Assembly (NCBI RefSeq): GCF_001591445.1
Contig: NZ_BCUX01000009.1
Span: 124,001 to 188,000 of the forward strand
Direction of reading: 5' to 3'
Length of the DNA stretch: 64,000 bases
DNA from: Neobacillus drentensis NBRC 102427
Lineage (GTDB): Bacteria; Bacillota; Bacilli; Bacillales; Cytobacillaceae
A program made the translations under genes and the position numbers. This document shows, in pieces, positions 8,788 through 18,005 of this stretch. The notes beneath the pieces were generated by a model that saw nothing but the letters and a program-made list of their open reading frames with translations, had not been told where the DNA came from and made no database searches. The first letter of the stretch is position 1. Each line of letters begins with the position of its first letter.

Positions 8788-8932
8788 AATTTTGTATCTC
8801 CCTTTCTTCTGATACGTATTGCAATAACTCCAATAGGTAGGTAATCACTTTAATATCATGTCTTTTTACTCAATTATTTATCTCTTTACTAATTTAAATA
8901 GTCCTAAAAAACCATAACCAATATTATAACGC

Positions 8933-8938
8933 AACGTT
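8933..8938 (-). promoter_or_regulatory. Candidate -10 element of the mreB promoter
   Basis: TATAAT on the minus strand about 145 nt before mreB, right after radC. The -35 at the expected distance (TATGAT) is weak, so this is tentative. Confidence 0.3.
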
Positions 8939-8953
8939 AAATAAAATCATAGT

Positions 8954-9643
8954 TTATAGATAACCTTTTTCCTTCAGACTCACAAACTTATTCTCCCCAA
9001 TGATCAAATGATCGAGGAGGTCGATGCCAATGATCTTTCCGCATTCAACCAGCCTTTTCGTCACCTCAATGTCCTCACGGCTTGGCGCCGGGTCGCCACT
9101 AGGATGATTATGCGCTGCAATAATCGAGGCCGCTGACCGCTTTAATGCCTCGCGGTACACCTCTCTAGGGTGAACGATTGAGGCATTTAAGCTGCCAATA
9201 AAGATGGTTTGTTTATGGATGACTTGATTCTTTGTATTTAAATACATACAAACAAAATGCTCTTGTGATAGAAAGCGCATATCATTCATCAGATACTTGG
9301 CACCGTCTTCCGGCGAGCGGATGACATACCGGTCCTTATAGTCGAGGTTCGATATTCTTCGGCCAATTTCTACGGCCGCAAGGATTTGAATCGCCTTGGC
9401 CGAACCAATGCCTTTGATCTCGGTCATTTCTTCCAAGCTCGCCCCTTTTAAGAGCCTTAACCCCTCAAAATGGGTGAGCAGTCGATTCGATAGCTGCAGG
9501 ACCGATTCGTCTTTTGTTCCGGTCCTGAGCAAGATGGCAATCAATTCATGATTCGATAAGCTTTGTGGGCCATGTTCAATAAAACGTTCCCTGGGCCGTT
9601 CATCTTGCGGGAAATCACGGATCATTAATGTATTGGTGGACAC
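8954..9643 (-). CDS. radC: RadC family JAB/MPN metalloprotein
   Basis: Protein of 229 aa with an N-terminal helix-hairpin-helix region (LEEMTEIKGIGSAKAIQILA) and a C-terminal JAMM metal site (AAHNHPSGDPAPSREDIEVT). It is called a DNA-repair protein historically; its actual activity is unsettled. Start GTG 9643 with GGGAGGG six nt upstream. It sits between maf and mreB as in B. subtilis (ysxA). Confidence 0.93.
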   Translation of the reverse strand: MSTNTLMIRDFPQDERPRERFIEHGPQSLSNHELIAILLRTGTKDESVLQLSNRLLTHFEGLRLLKGASLEEMTEIKGIGSAKAIQILAAVEIGRRISNLDYKDRYVIRSPEDGAKYLMNDMRFLSQEHFVCMYLNTKNQVIHKQTIFIGSLNASIVHPREVYREALKRSAASIIAAHNHPSGDPAPSREDIEVTKRLVECGKIIGIDLLDHLIIGENKFVSLKEKGYL

Positions 9644-9686
9644 TTTTTTCCCTCCCTTTTTAAAAGGAGTTAATGAACAAAAAAGT

Positions 9687-10259
9687 TTAATACGGCAACT
9701 GGTAGCCTGCCTTTTTCAATTCTCGAATCGTTCTTGAAACCGGCAGACCCACAACCGCAAAATAGTCTCCATTTATTTTTTTGACAAGCATACTTCCGAG
9801 CTGCTGAATTCCATATGCACCTGCTTTATCAAGCGGTTCACCACTTTCTACATATGCCCGTATTGAGTCGTCCGTTAACTCCCAAAACCATACTTCTGTT
9901 TTTTCATAAAACATTGTAGTTCCTGTTGGAGACACAATCGAAACTCCTGTGTAGACTTCATGCTGCCGACCTGACAAACTTTTTAACATCGTAAAGGCTT
10001 CTGCTTCATCTGCGGGCTTACCTAAGATTTGATTATCCGCAACAACAATTGTGTCCGAGCCAATCACATAGGCGGTTGGGTTTTCTTTAAAAACTACCTG
10101 CGCCTTACGATCGGCTAACTCCATCACTACTTCTTTAGGAGAGAGAGCCGGATCAAAACTTTCATCAACTTCACTACTGGAAATCGCGAATGTTAAACGG
10201 AGATTTTCTAGAAGTTCTTTTCGCCGTGGAGAAGAAGAGGCTAAAATGAGGTTCTGCAT
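9687..10259 (-). CDS. maf: Maf-type nucleoside triphosphate pyrophosphatase
   Basis: Protein of 190 aa with the Maf signature LASSSPRRKELLENL at the start, EVDESF and GSDTIVV. The family hydrolyses dTTP, UTP and modified nucleotides and affects septum formation. It is followed 44 nt later by radC, probably one transcript. Confidence 0.95.
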   Translation of the reverse strand: MQNLILASSSPRRKELLENLRLTFAISSSEVDESFDPALSPKEVVMELADRKAQVVFKENPTAYVIGSDTIVVADNQILGKPADEAEAFTMLKSLSGRQHEVYTGVSIVSPTGTTMFYEKTEVWFWELTDDSIRAYVESGEPLDKAGAYGIQQLGSMLVKKINGDYFAVVGLPVSRTIRELKKAGYQLPY

Positions 10260-10399
10260 TTAATCACCTTACCTTTTTGGTACGTATTAGGGAGATACAA
10301 TTCAATCCTATCAGAAATTGAAACAGCAAACAATTTTTATATTATTAAATTTTGATGGAATTTGTAAAAATATGCAGAATCCTATGACCTATGTTACAT

Positions 10400-10432
10400 G
10401 AAAAAGGCCCATCCAGATTCGATAGGCCTTAT
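10400..10432 (-). terminator. Terminator after spoIIB
   Basis: Minus-strand hairpin AAGGCCTAT / ATGGGCCTT (9 bp, one G-T pair, loop CGAATCTGG) followed by TTTC. It closes the spoIIB transcript before the maf-radC unit. Confidence 0.65.
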
Positions 10433-10466
10433 TTCCCGGAAAATAGCGAGGGCTGTCGGATATTGA

Positions 10467-11585
10467 TTACTTAGAAAAATAGAGCGACAGGAAGTTTAGC
10501 AAATGCTGTTGAGCGTCACTAAGATTGTTTGTGTCCTTTGAGTCTTGAAAGGCTTTAACTTTTCCTTCTGCACTAACTAATTCTGCTTTTAAATCCTTTA
10601 ACTTTTCATTTTTCACATTACTTTTTAATTGGTCTTCAATGTCGGATAGAGCTTTACTTGCTTCCTCTGGAAGATCCTTGGTCAAGAGGGCATTTGAAGT
10701 TGTCAGCGATAGTGTCTGATAAATGGTCGGTACTGCTTTAATTAGAGTCTTTTCTTTATCTGTGACGCTATTAAATTTCTTTTCATCTAATAACATCGGC
10801 TTGGCAAAGACATCCTCAATTCCATTTTCTTTATATTGGGCTCCAAGTGATTTAGCCGCTTCAATTGAATCGGCCACACCAAGGAATAAAAAGTACTTTC
10901 CATCAATTTCTACAGTTTGAGATGGCACGCCTTTCGAGGCTAGATTAGAAGAGGTTTCCTTGGCACCCGCTTCCGATGAAAAAACCCCGCCTTGAATGAC
11001 ATAAGAAGTTACTTGAGCGATCGCAGCTGATTTATTCTTACCTTCAGTCGTTTTAGGTTCCGTGTTAGCAGGCTCGTCAGTAACGACTGCTGGTTCGGTT
11101 ACCACCGTCTTGTTAGATGGTGGTGCGATGACTAACTTTAGCATGACCACCCCGATTGTGGTTCCGATCAGAATGGCGAAGGCAGCAGAAATTAAGATCT
11201 TTCCTATAGGCCGGCCGCTTTTCTTCTTGGTATTCTTGGTATTCGCTGTGAAGGTCGTTATTTTTGGTAGGGTCTTTTTTTTGCTAGTTTGACTTGGAAT
11301 AATTTTAAAATCCTCGATGTCATTTTCGGAGGATTCAGGAATAATCCAGTCAAAACTTTCATCGACAGATTCTTGTGCCGCTGCCGTTTCCAGGAAGATA
11401 TCCGGTTCTGGTAGATTTGTATTTATTTTTATTACTTTAGGAATGGGGTCGCTGCTTTCTTCCGTATCTTTTTTTGGAGGAACTTCCTGATGGGTTGGGT
11501 TTTCTCTATTTAATTTAATCTTGATTGTATTGCCTTTATTAGGCTTGTCCACTAAACCGTACTCCTCTCTCTTCCGATGAGTCAT
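10467..11585 (-). CDS. spoIIB: Stage II sporulation protein B (SPOR-domain membrane protein)
   Basis: Protein of about 372 aa matching B. subtilis SpoIIB in position (between comC and maf) and architecture. A hydrophilic N-terminus precedes one transmembrane helix (IGKILISAAFAILIGTTIGV, about residues 130-150). A SPOR domain follows at about 190-265 (SYVIQGGVFSSEAGAKE, KYFLFLGVADSIEAAKSLG), then a helical C-terminus. SpoIIB supports septal peptidoglycan thinning at engulfment; the SPOR domain binds denuded glycan. ATG 11585 is preferred (AGGA 8 nt upstream); ATG 11594 is possible. A strong terminator lies only about 20 nt before the start. Confidence 0.85.
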   Translation of the reverse strand: MTHRKREEYGLVDKPNKGNTIKIKLNRENPTHQEVPPKKDTEESSDPIPKVIKINTNLPEPDIFLETAAAQESVDESFDWIIPESSENDIEDFKIIPSQTSKKKTLPKITTFTANTKNTKKKSGRPIGKILISAAFAILIGTTIGVVMLKLVIAPPSNKTVVTEPAVVTDEPANTEPKTTEGKNKSAAIAQVTSYVIQGGVFSSEAGAKETSSNLASKGVPSQTVEIDGKYFLFLGVADSIEAAKSLGAQYKENGIEDVFAKPMLLDEKKFNSVTDKEKTLIKAVPTIYQTLSLTTSNALLTKDLPEEASKALSDIEDQLKSNVKNEKLKDLKAELVSAEGKVKAFQDSKDTNNLSDAQQHLLNFLSLYFSK

Positions 11586-11608
11586 TGGTTTCATCCTATC
11601 ATAAAGGC

Positions 11609-11643
11609 AAAAAAAAATAACAAGACTTTTGTCGTCTTGTTAT
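11609..11643 (-). terminator. Strong terminator at the end of the pilus operon
   Basis: Perfect 10-bp minus-strand stem ATAACAAGAC / GTCTTGTTAT, 7-nt loop, followed by nine T. It sits between pilO and spoIIB, leaving almost no room for a separate spoIIB promoter downstream of it. Confidence 0.9.
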
Positions 11644-11687
11644 CGTAGACTTTCGCCAAATTATTTACTAGTTTGTCATGGTGTTAA

Positions 11688-12470
11688 TTATGGCTGCGTC
11701 TCGGTTGTTGCTGAGAACTGGCTTAATGGATTATCTTTACCCGCTGGTTTAGGGGCATCGATTTTCGGAATCTCCGCAGCAAGATCATCTAAACTTGGCA
11801 TGTAAAACGCAGAGAATGTCAAACTATAGGTTAATGGCGGTTCTTCTTGATCTAAACTTGTAATCTCTTCACCGCCTGAATAACTAATCGATTCAACCAC
11901 GATAATCCGCTTCAAAGATTCAAGTGTTTCAACAAACTTCTCCAATTTCTCATAGCTGGGTGATTCAACACTCAGTGAGACTGTCATCTTCTTCATGCCA
12001 GCAGTTTGGTTCGCGGCCGCTTGTTGTGCTGCCGTGTCCTGATTGGCTGTGGCTTGATTCGTGTCAGTTTGATTGGTAGTAGTTTGTTGACCTGTAGCGT
12101 TTTGGGCATTTGCTTGGTCAATAGTCGTACTAACATCCGCGTCTTTTGAAAAACTCATCGAGCTAATCTTACTATTTGACAGATTTTCTGCCTTTTCTAA
12201 GTCTAAAATAAGCTGTTCCTGAAGCGGCTTTACAGGTAATATCTTCTGTAATTCCTTCGTATCTTCAGAAGTTTTTTTTGTATCTTCAGCCTTTTTTTGA
12301 CTTACGATTTCCAATAGTTTTTGTTCAGACTCAAGTGACTGCTGCTTAATACCTAAATCTGATTTTAAAGGAGATAGCTTAAAGAATTGAGCATAAACAA
12401 TGAGAAATACGACTATAAGAGCAACGATCCCTATAATTACGCTGTCTTTTTTTGAGAAACGGAGCTTCAT
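11688..12470 (-). CDS. pilO: Type IV pilus inner-membrane alignment protein PilO-like
   Basis: Bitopic protein of 260 aa: an N-terminal helix (SVIIGIVALIVVFLIVYAQFF), a coiled-coil segment (LEIVSQKKAEDTKKTSEDTKE), then a ferredoxin-like PilO region (MKKMTVSLSVESPSYEKLEKFVETLE). Between them is an Asn/Gln/Thr-rich insert (about 115-155). It forms the alignment subcomplex with PilM and PilN. The start overlaps the pilN stop by 4 nt. Confidence 0.82.
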   Translation of the reverse strand: MKLRFSKKDSVIIGIVALIVVFLIVYAQFFKLSPLKSDLGIKQQSLESEQKLLEIVSQKKAEDTKKTSEDTKELQKILPVKPLQEQLILDLEKAENLSNSKISSMSFSKDADVSTTIDQANAQNATGQQTTTNQTDTNQATANQDTAAQQAAANQTAGMKKMTVSLSVESPSYEKLEKFVETLESLKRIIVVESISYSGGEEITSLDQEEPPLTYSLTFSAFYMPSLDDLAAEIPKIDAPKPAGKDNPLSQFSATTETQP

Positions 12471-13339
12471 GAACTAGTCACTCCTTCCTCATTTTTCTTG
12501 CTCTTCTTAATGTTCTTTTTAACGGTTTCTTTATTTAGCTTTATTTCAAATGACCCTGTATAGCGTGGTAGGATATTATCATTCACTTTCTTACTCGTAG
12601 TATTGTTTGAAGCTGTGGTTGAGTTTGAGACAGTATTCGTATTTGATGTTGCGGCAGACGTAGTTGTTTGCTCACCTGTTGTTCCTATCGTGGAATTCGT
12701 TTGACCATTAGTAGTGGCAGTCGAATTCTGGTTTGACGCATCATTTTGATTCGTTTGAATCGTTTGATTCGTTGTTTGCGTTGTTGAATTATTTGATGAA
12801 TTCGTTTTGTTTGATTGACTAGTTGTTGCAGATGTTGAGTTAACAGACGTCGACTCTGCAGTTGCTGCAGCGGTTAATGAACTCAAACTTGCTTCTTCAA
12901 TCCATTTTGATTCATTAAGATTATCTAAAAAGTACGCAGCTTCTCTAGCACTATCAAATTGCACTGTTAACGAAATCGTCCCAGATTCTGTATATGCAAA
13001 GTTCTGGATAAAACCACGTTCAGGTAACAATGATGTCAAATGGCGCATGACAGGAATGGTCTGAATCGGATATTCATTTGCCCACTCGATGGCACTCTTT
13101 AATTGATTAACAGAGCTAGTAGCTACCGCTGTTTCTGTACTTTTATTTTCTTTTTCAGCAATCTTTTTTGTCATTGAAATTTGTCTATCCAATGAGGCGA
13201 TGGTACTTTTAACAGCATTGGTCTGCCAAAGGTAAAAGGCACCTACAAGTAACAATAAAGCAACCAAACAAGATAAAGTGATGATAAAGCCGATTTTTTT
13301 CGGTTCCTTTTGGGGAAGCAGGTTAATTTCTACTAACAT
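12467..13339 (-). CDS. pilN: Type IV pilus assembly protein PilN-like with long Asn/Thr/Ser linker
   Basis: Protein of 290 aa that begins VEINLLPQKEPKK, the PilN motif that docks on PilM. A transmembrane helix (FIITLSCLVALLLLVGAFYLW) and a periplasmic-type fold follow (to about 170). Then come about 90 residues of almost pure N, T, S and Q and a basic tail (FEIKLNKETVKKNIKKSKK). The low-complexity part is unusual for the family. It shares one nucleotide with the pilM stop. Confidence 0.82.
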   Translation of the reverse strand: MLVEINLLPQKEPKKIGFIITLSCLVALLLLVGAFYLWQTNAVKSTIASLDRQISMTKKIAEKENKSTETAVATSSVNQLKSAIEWANEYPIQTIPVMRHLTSLLPERGFIQNFAYTESGTISLTVQFDSAREAAYFLDNLNESKWIEEASLSSLTAAATAESTSVNSTSATTSQSNKTNSSNNSTTQTTNQTIQTNQNDASNQNSTATTNGQTNSTIGTTGEQTTTSAATSNTNTVSNSTTASNNTTSKKVNDNILPRYTGSFEIKLNKETVKKNIKKSKKNEEGVTSS

Positions 13340-14325
13340 TATTGCACCCCTTTTAACGCGAGACCTAAAGGTAGTAATAAACTAGGAGGCAGAATAACTT
13401 TTTTATCTGGTTCAAGAGAAATCATATCGATAGGCACGTCAAATCTCTCTTTCATTTCATCGTAGATTGCTGTCAGCATCGGATGGTCACCGTTCAATAA
13501 GAACTTGGTGATATCACTTTTTTCATTGTTAAGTGTATAGCGGTAAAAGTCGCTTAACTTATTAATCTCTCTAAAGATATCCTCAAATTGAATCACTAAC
13601 TCTTCTGTTTCGCCTGTATACTTAAATATCAATTGCCCAGCCATGTCCGTCTTTACATCCCATAGGTCGACATTAAATGGGATAGCAAATTGACGCATCA
13701 CAAGCGGAACATTTTGTTCAAATATACATAGATTCACACTCGTTAAGTCAAATTGTACAGAGAATAGAACTTCATTTGCACTTGTTTGGTCAAGTTGATG
13801 ATACAAACGGTACAAAGCAAGCGGGGAAATATCTGCCGCAATCGGGTTAAGCTTAAGTTTTGATAGTAAGTTTGCATACTCCATTACCTGATGCTCCGGT
13901 GCTACAAATAAAAGTAAATCCCTTGTTTTGCCATCACTTTCTAGTGAATAAAAATCAAAGACCGGTTCTTCAAATGGTAAGTGGATACTAGAACCAAGCT
14001 CTAAATAGAGATATCCCTGAATTTCATCATCCTGTATTTCAGCAGGAATCGAAACTTTCCGGATAATTACGAGCGGGTCTGGCACTAGAAAGCGAACTTG
14101 CCGTCTTTGAATTTTCCATTCTCCGATACACTCTTCCAAAATGTTTGCCAAGGAATCGATATCCGTAATTTTCCCATCGCTAATAATACCAGGGGGGAGA
14201 AACCGTTCGTTCCATCTTTGGGCAGAAGGTGGATTCGTCTGCTTTAATTCAAGCAAACGAATCGAATGATCATTCAAAACCAGATTAATTATTCGGTTTT
14301 TAGGTGTGAAAAGGGAAAAAGCCAT
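13339..14325 (-). CDS. pilM: Type IV pilus assembly protein PilM (actin-like)
   Basis: Cytoplasmic FtsA/actin-fold protein of 328 aa that binds the PilN N-terminus and links the motor to the alignment complex. Visible: VLNDHSIRLLELKQ near the start, then VRFLVPDPLVIIRKVSIP. The typical PilM C-terminal glycine motif survives only as LLPLGLALKGV. It sits directly after the prepilin peptidase gene and overlaps pilN. Confidence 0.82.
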   Translation of the reverse strand: MAFSLFTPKNRIINLVLNDHSIRLLELKQTNPPSAQRWNERFLPPGIISDGKITDIDSLANILEECIGEWKIQRRQVRFLVPDPLVIIRKVSIPAEIQDDEIQGYLYLELGSSIHLPFEEPVFDFYSLESDGKTRDLLLFVAPEHQVMEYANLLSKLKLNPIAADISPLALYRLYHQLDQTSANEVLFSVQFDLTSVNLCIFEQNVPLVMRQFAIPFNVDLWDVKTDMAGQLIFKYTGETEELVIQFEDIFREINKLSDFYRYTLNNEKSDITKFLLNGDHPMLTAIYDEMKERFDVPIDMISLEPDKKVILPPSLLLPLGLALKGVQ

Positions 14326-14345
14326 ATAAAAAACCCCTTAAGTTT

Positions 14346-15107
14346 TTATCCTTGATTAAGGAAATGTATATACAAATCAATTAATTCCGATCCCCAATAA
14401 TACGCTGTCAATGTTCCGGCGGCAATAAACGGTCCAAAAGGAATTGGCTGCCGTCTTTTGACGATTTTAAAAATTAAGGCCACCCCGCCGATCACAGCTC
14501 CGAATAATGTCGATAGAAAGAAGGACAATAGTACTAGTTTAAATCCTAATACCAAACCAATTAATGCGTAGAGTTTCACATCTCCAAAACCCATTCCGCC
14601 TTTACTGACAAGAGCAATGATGAGGAGAAGAGTAAAACCGGTTACAGCTCCTAAGAGGCTGTCCCACCAAGGGGATAACGGCCAAATAATCCGTTCCAAT
14701 AAAAAAATCCCTGCAAACCAGATCAGAATTTTATCAGGGATGAGCATATAGTGAATATCTGAAACTATGATTATCATAAACATCGAGATTAGTGTTAGTG
14801 CTACCACAAACTCACCAGACCAGCCAATAACTAATGGTGCTGTCATAAACAGTAATCCAGTAAGTAATTCAAAAATTGGATAGATAGGAGAAATCCGCGA
14901 CTGACAGCCGCGGCATTTTCCCCCTTGGAGCAAATATGAAATTACTGGAATAAGTTCATATGGTTTTAATTGATGACCGCAGGCTGGACAGGCAGACCTT
15001 GGCGCGACAATTGATTTCTTCACAGGTACTCGAAGACCTACCACATTAAAGAACGAACCCAAAGTTATTCCATATATGAAACATAACATTAATAATATTT
15101 CAATCAT
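14346..15107 (-). CDS. comC: Prepilin peptidase / N-methyltransferase (PilD, ComC)
   Basis: Aspartic membrane protease of 253 aa that cuts prepilin leaders and methylates the new N-terminus. An N-terminal zinc-binding Cys tetrad is present (CPACGH ... CRGCQS), followed by several membrane helices. The catalytic Asp regions are IIVSDIHYMLIPD and KGGMGFGDVKL. It lies where comC lies in B. subtilis (next to spoIIB) but inside a full pilus operon, so it probably serves both competence and type IV pili. Confidence 0.92.
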   Translation of the reverse strand: MIEILLMLCFIYGITLGSFFNVVGLRVPVKKSIVAPRSACPACGHQLKPYELIPVISYLLQGGKCRGCQSRISPIYPIFELLTGLLFMTAPLVIGWSGEFVVALTLISMFMIIIVSDIHYMLIPDKILIWFAGIFLLERIIWPLSPWWDSLLGAVTGFTLLLIIALVSKGGMGFGDVKLYALIGLVLGFKLVLLSFFLSTLFGAVIGGVALIFKIVKRRQPIPFGPFIAAGTLTAYYWGSELIDLYIHFLNQG

Positions 15108-15110
15108 ATC

Positions 15111-15602
15111 TTACTTTACGGAGCTTCTCTTTAATGATTTTTCTGAAACAGCTCCAGAACCTGATTCGTCTGCAGAAGTTCCAATTTTCTTTTTGCTACC
15201 GTCAAGGTAAACCATATAAGTTAGTTTCCCACTTGTGTTTACTATTACTACTGCAGAAGTATCTTTGTAACTACCACCATCTGGGTCTTCCATTTCCTCC
15301 AGATATTGATCATCAACTAATGTTTTTAAAGTGATTACTGCTCCTGCTGGATCAGTCGCATCCTTAATTCCACCTGTCACATCATCCTGGATATCTTTGT
15401 CACCAGAGTATGCTAGTTTTGCAGAATTAATCATCTGCTGAGCATTTGCTACATGGGCATCTTTTTTGCTGTTATTAATTAATCCTAAAATACTTGGAAT
15501 TGCAATTGCTGAAATAATTGCTAGAATAACAATTACCGCTAGCAATTCTATTAACGTCATACCTTTTTGTTCTTTTAGCTTATTTTTTAACTTTTTAAAC
15601 AT
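15111..15602 (-). CDS. pilA: Major type IV pilin
   Basis: Prepilin of 163 aa. A basic leader of about 14 residues (FKKLKNKLKEQKG) precedes the cleavage site G/MTLIELLAVIVILAIISA, with Glu5 of the mature protein present. An amphipathic helix and a small globular domain rich in Asp and Ser follow. It is preceded by a 132-nt spacer with its own promoter and a good ribosome-binding site (AAGGAGATG), as expected for the most abundant subunit. It could be the ComGC counterpart, but the surrounding full pil set favours a dedicated pilin. Confidence 0.85.
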   Translation of the reverse strand: MFKKLKNKLKEQKGMTLIELLAVIVILAIISAIAIPSILGLINNSKKDAHVANAQQMINSAKLAYSGDKDIQDDVTGGIKDATDPAGAVITLKTLVDDQYLEEMEDPDGGSYKDTSAVVIVNTSGKLTYMVYLDGSKKKIGTSADESGSGAVSEKSLKRSSVK

Positions 15603-15650
15603 ACTTCCATCTCCTTATGGTTCTATGAACCTATTATTTTAGTCTCTTGT

Positions 15651-15656
15651 ATTATA
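15651..15656 (-). promoter_or_regulatory. Internal promoter -10 of the major pilin gene
   Basis: Consensus TATAAT on the minus strand within the only sizeable gap of the pil operon, 49 nt before the pilin start. The -35 at 17 nt is poor (TTTCTT), so activity may need an activator. It would raise pilin dosage over the assembly proteins. Confidence 0.45.
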
Positions 15657-15734
15657 CAGTAATTTACATGTAGAAGAAAAGAGAATATTTGTACTCGCTG
15701 TTTTTTTTTATCATTTTTTGAATACTTTTGTAAC

Positions 15735-16952
15735 TTATTGCCCCATATTCTGAAATTGGTCGAACATAGCGAATTGTGGCACCATTATTGCTGTAACAAT
15801 CGTACCAACAATCCCTGCTAGAAATACTATCATTAATGGCTCTATTAAGGATTTTAGACGGTCTGTTCCAGTATCAACTTCTTTTTCGTAGAACTCTGCT
15901 ATTTTTGAAAGCATCGTATCAAGAGCTCCAGTTTCCTCACCTATTGCAATCATCTGCGTTACTAGAGGGGGGAACGCCCAATGGTCTTTCATCGGTCCCG
16001 TCATTGATTGTCCCTTTTCAAGAGCATTCCTTGAATCTAGGATAACCTTTGCAATTACTTCATTTTCAACTACCTTCTCAACGATGGACATTGCTTGAAG
16101 GATAGGAACCGAGCTGGAAAATAATGAACTTAGGGTTCTCATCATCCTAGCAAGCGCAGCCTTTTGAAGCAAATTTCCAAATACAGGAATTTTCAAAAAC
16201 AAATAATCCATGTAGTATTTCGTTTTTTTATTTTTTTTAAAATAGGTAAATAATAACACAAATAAAAGAATAATAAGAACTATTAACCACCAAAAGGATT
16301 GCACGAAATTACTAGCATTAAGGACAATTCTTGTTATTGCTGGTAGTTCTCCCCCCATATCATCAAACATTTTTGCAAAAGTAGGGACAATCGTAACAAG
16401 TAAAAATATTACAACAGCAATAGCAAGAATTCCAACTACAATTGGATATGATAGAGCAGAAACAATTTTTTGCCTGGTATAATGTTGCTTTTCGAAATGC
16501 TCTGCTAGTCGATCTAATGTCTCATCTAAATTCCCACTAACTTCACCTGCATTAATCATGTTAATAAACATCGAGTTAAATATTTTCTTATGCTTTGATA
16601 CTGCTTCTGATAGAGGGTTTCCCTCTCGTAATTCTTGTTCTATATCAAATAATGCTTTTTTTAAAGCCTTACTCTCTGTCTGTACAGCCAAAATAGCTGT
16701 AGCTTCAACAACCGTAACCCCTGCTTTAATAAGTGTTGAAAATTGCCTTAAATAAATGACAAAATGTTCAAGTTTAACAGGTGCTCCTAATGAAATATCC
16801 TTTGTCATTAGAGTCTCGGGTACTTGAGTCATTTCAATGACCCTAATTCCCTCCTCCTTCAGCTTTTCCATTGCTTCCCGCTTGGAACCTGAGTTCACGG
16901 TGCCTTGCCGTTTTCCTTTACGATCACGTCCAGTATATTTAAATCTAGCCAT
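15735..16952 (-). CDS. pilC: Type IV pilus inner-membrane platform protein PilC
   Basis: Protein of 405 aa of the T2SSF/PilC family with two homologous cytoplasmic domains: FVIYLRQFSTLIKAGVTVVE (about 65) and ARMMRTLSSLFSSSVPILQA (about 270). It has three membrane helices. The second domain carries PLVTQMIAIGEETGALDTML. It transmits PilB/PilT movement to the growing fibre. It overlaps the pilT end by 8 nt. Confidence 0.93.
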   Translation of the reverse strand: MARFKYTGRDRKGKRQGTVNSGSKREAMEKLKEEGIRVIEMTQVPETLMTKDISLGAPVKLEHFVIYLRQFSTLIKAGVTVVEATAILAVQTESKALKKALFDIEQELREGNPLSEAVSKHKKIFNSMFINMINAGEVSGNLDETLDRLAEHFEKQHYTRQKIVSALSYPIVVGILAIAVVIFLLVTIVPTFAKMFDDMGGELPAITRIVLNASNFVQSFWWLIVLIILLFVLLFTYFKKNKKTKYYMDYLFLKIPVFGNLLQKAALARMMRTLSSLFSSSVPILQAMSIVEKVVENEVIAKVILDSRNALEKGQSMTGPMKDHWAFPPLVTQMIAIGEETGALDTMLSKIAEFYEKEVDTGTDRLKSLIEPLMIVFLAGIVGTIVTAIMVPQFAMFDQFQNMGQ

Positions 16953-17994
16953 TCATCATCATCTTTTCATGTAAGTATTGCGATGCCACTTCCTTTTGGA
17001 TAATGTTTCGATCAATAAGGTCTCTAATACTCATTTCAAGCGTATGCATACCCTGCGCTCGGGACGTTTGCATTGTACTTTGAATTTGGTGAACCTTTTC
17101 ATTTCTAATTAGATTTGCAATTGCAGCGTTGTTAACCATTATTTCAGTTGCTGCTTTTCGGCCTTTTTTATCCACTGTCGGAAATAAACGTTGAGAAATA
17201 ACGCCTACTAATACAGATGCTAACTGTACACGAATTTGTGGCTGTTGCGCAGATGGGAATACATCAATGATACGGTTAATTGTCGTCGGTGCACTTGAAG
17301 TATGAAGCGTGCCCAGAACAAGGTGGCCAGTTTCTGCGGCCGTTATTGCAATAGACATGGTTTCTATGTCACGCATCTCACCAACAAGAATAACATCTGG
17401 ATCCTGTCGAAGTGCGCCCTTTAAACCACTGGCATACGAATTGGTATCAAAACCGACTTCCCGCTGATCAATAATTGAGTTTCCATGGCGATGTAGATAT
17501 TCGATTGGGTCCTCCAACGTAATAATGTGCTTTCGCATTGTTCGATTCATATAATCAATCATTGAAGCAAGTGTCGTTGATTTTCCGCTTCCTGTTGGTC
17601 CCGTAACAAGTATTAACCCCTGAGGCTTCTCTACAAGCTTTGATATGATATCAGGTAAGTCTAACTCTTCAATTGTCGGTGTTTTCGATGCAACCGTTCT
17701 TAGGGCAATTGAAACGCTTTTTCGCTGATGATAAGCATTGACACGAAAACGAGAGATTCCAGGTACACCATATGAGAAATCTAGTTCCCCCTTCTCCTTG
17801 AATAACTCCCACATACCTTCAGGGATAATTGCTTTAGCCATTCCCTCTGTATCATCTGGCATTATTTTATCTGTTCCGTATCTTCTTAGATCACCATTTA
17901 TGCGCAAGACTGGTGGAGATCCCACTGTTAAATGAACATCAGAAGCTTTATATTCAATCGCAGCACGTAATATTGCGTCAATTTTCACTTTCAT
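16945..17994 (-). CDS. pilT: Pilus retraction ATPase PilT
   Basis: Hexameric secretion ATPase of 349 aa. Motifs in order: N-terminal KASDVHLTVGSPPVLRING, Walker A GPTGSGKSTT, Asp box ITLEDPIEYLH, Walker B DPDVILVGEMRD and His box GHLVLGTLHT. Length and sequence match PilT, not PilB. A retraction motor suggests twitching, DNA uptake or surface sensing; B. subtilis has only the ComGA motor. Confidence 0.95.
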   Translation of the reverse strand: MKVKIDAILRAAIEYKASDVHLTVGSPPVLRINGDLRRYGTDKIMPDDTEGMAKAIIPEGMWELFKEKGELDFSYGVPGISRFRVNAYHQRKSVSIALRTVASKTPTIEELDLPDIISKLVEKPQGLILVTGPTGSGKSTTLASMIDYMNRTMRKHIITLEDPIEYLHRHGNSIIDQREVGFDTNSYASGLKGALRQDPDVILVGEMRDIETMSIAITAAETGHLVLGTLHTSSAPTTINRIIDVFPSAQQPQIRVQLASVLVGVISQRLFPTVDKKGRKAATEIMVNNAAIANLIRNEKVHQIQSTMQTSRAQGMHTLEMSIRDLIDRNIIQKEVASQYLHEKMMMNG

Positions 17995-18005
17995 ATTAAT
18001 TTCTC

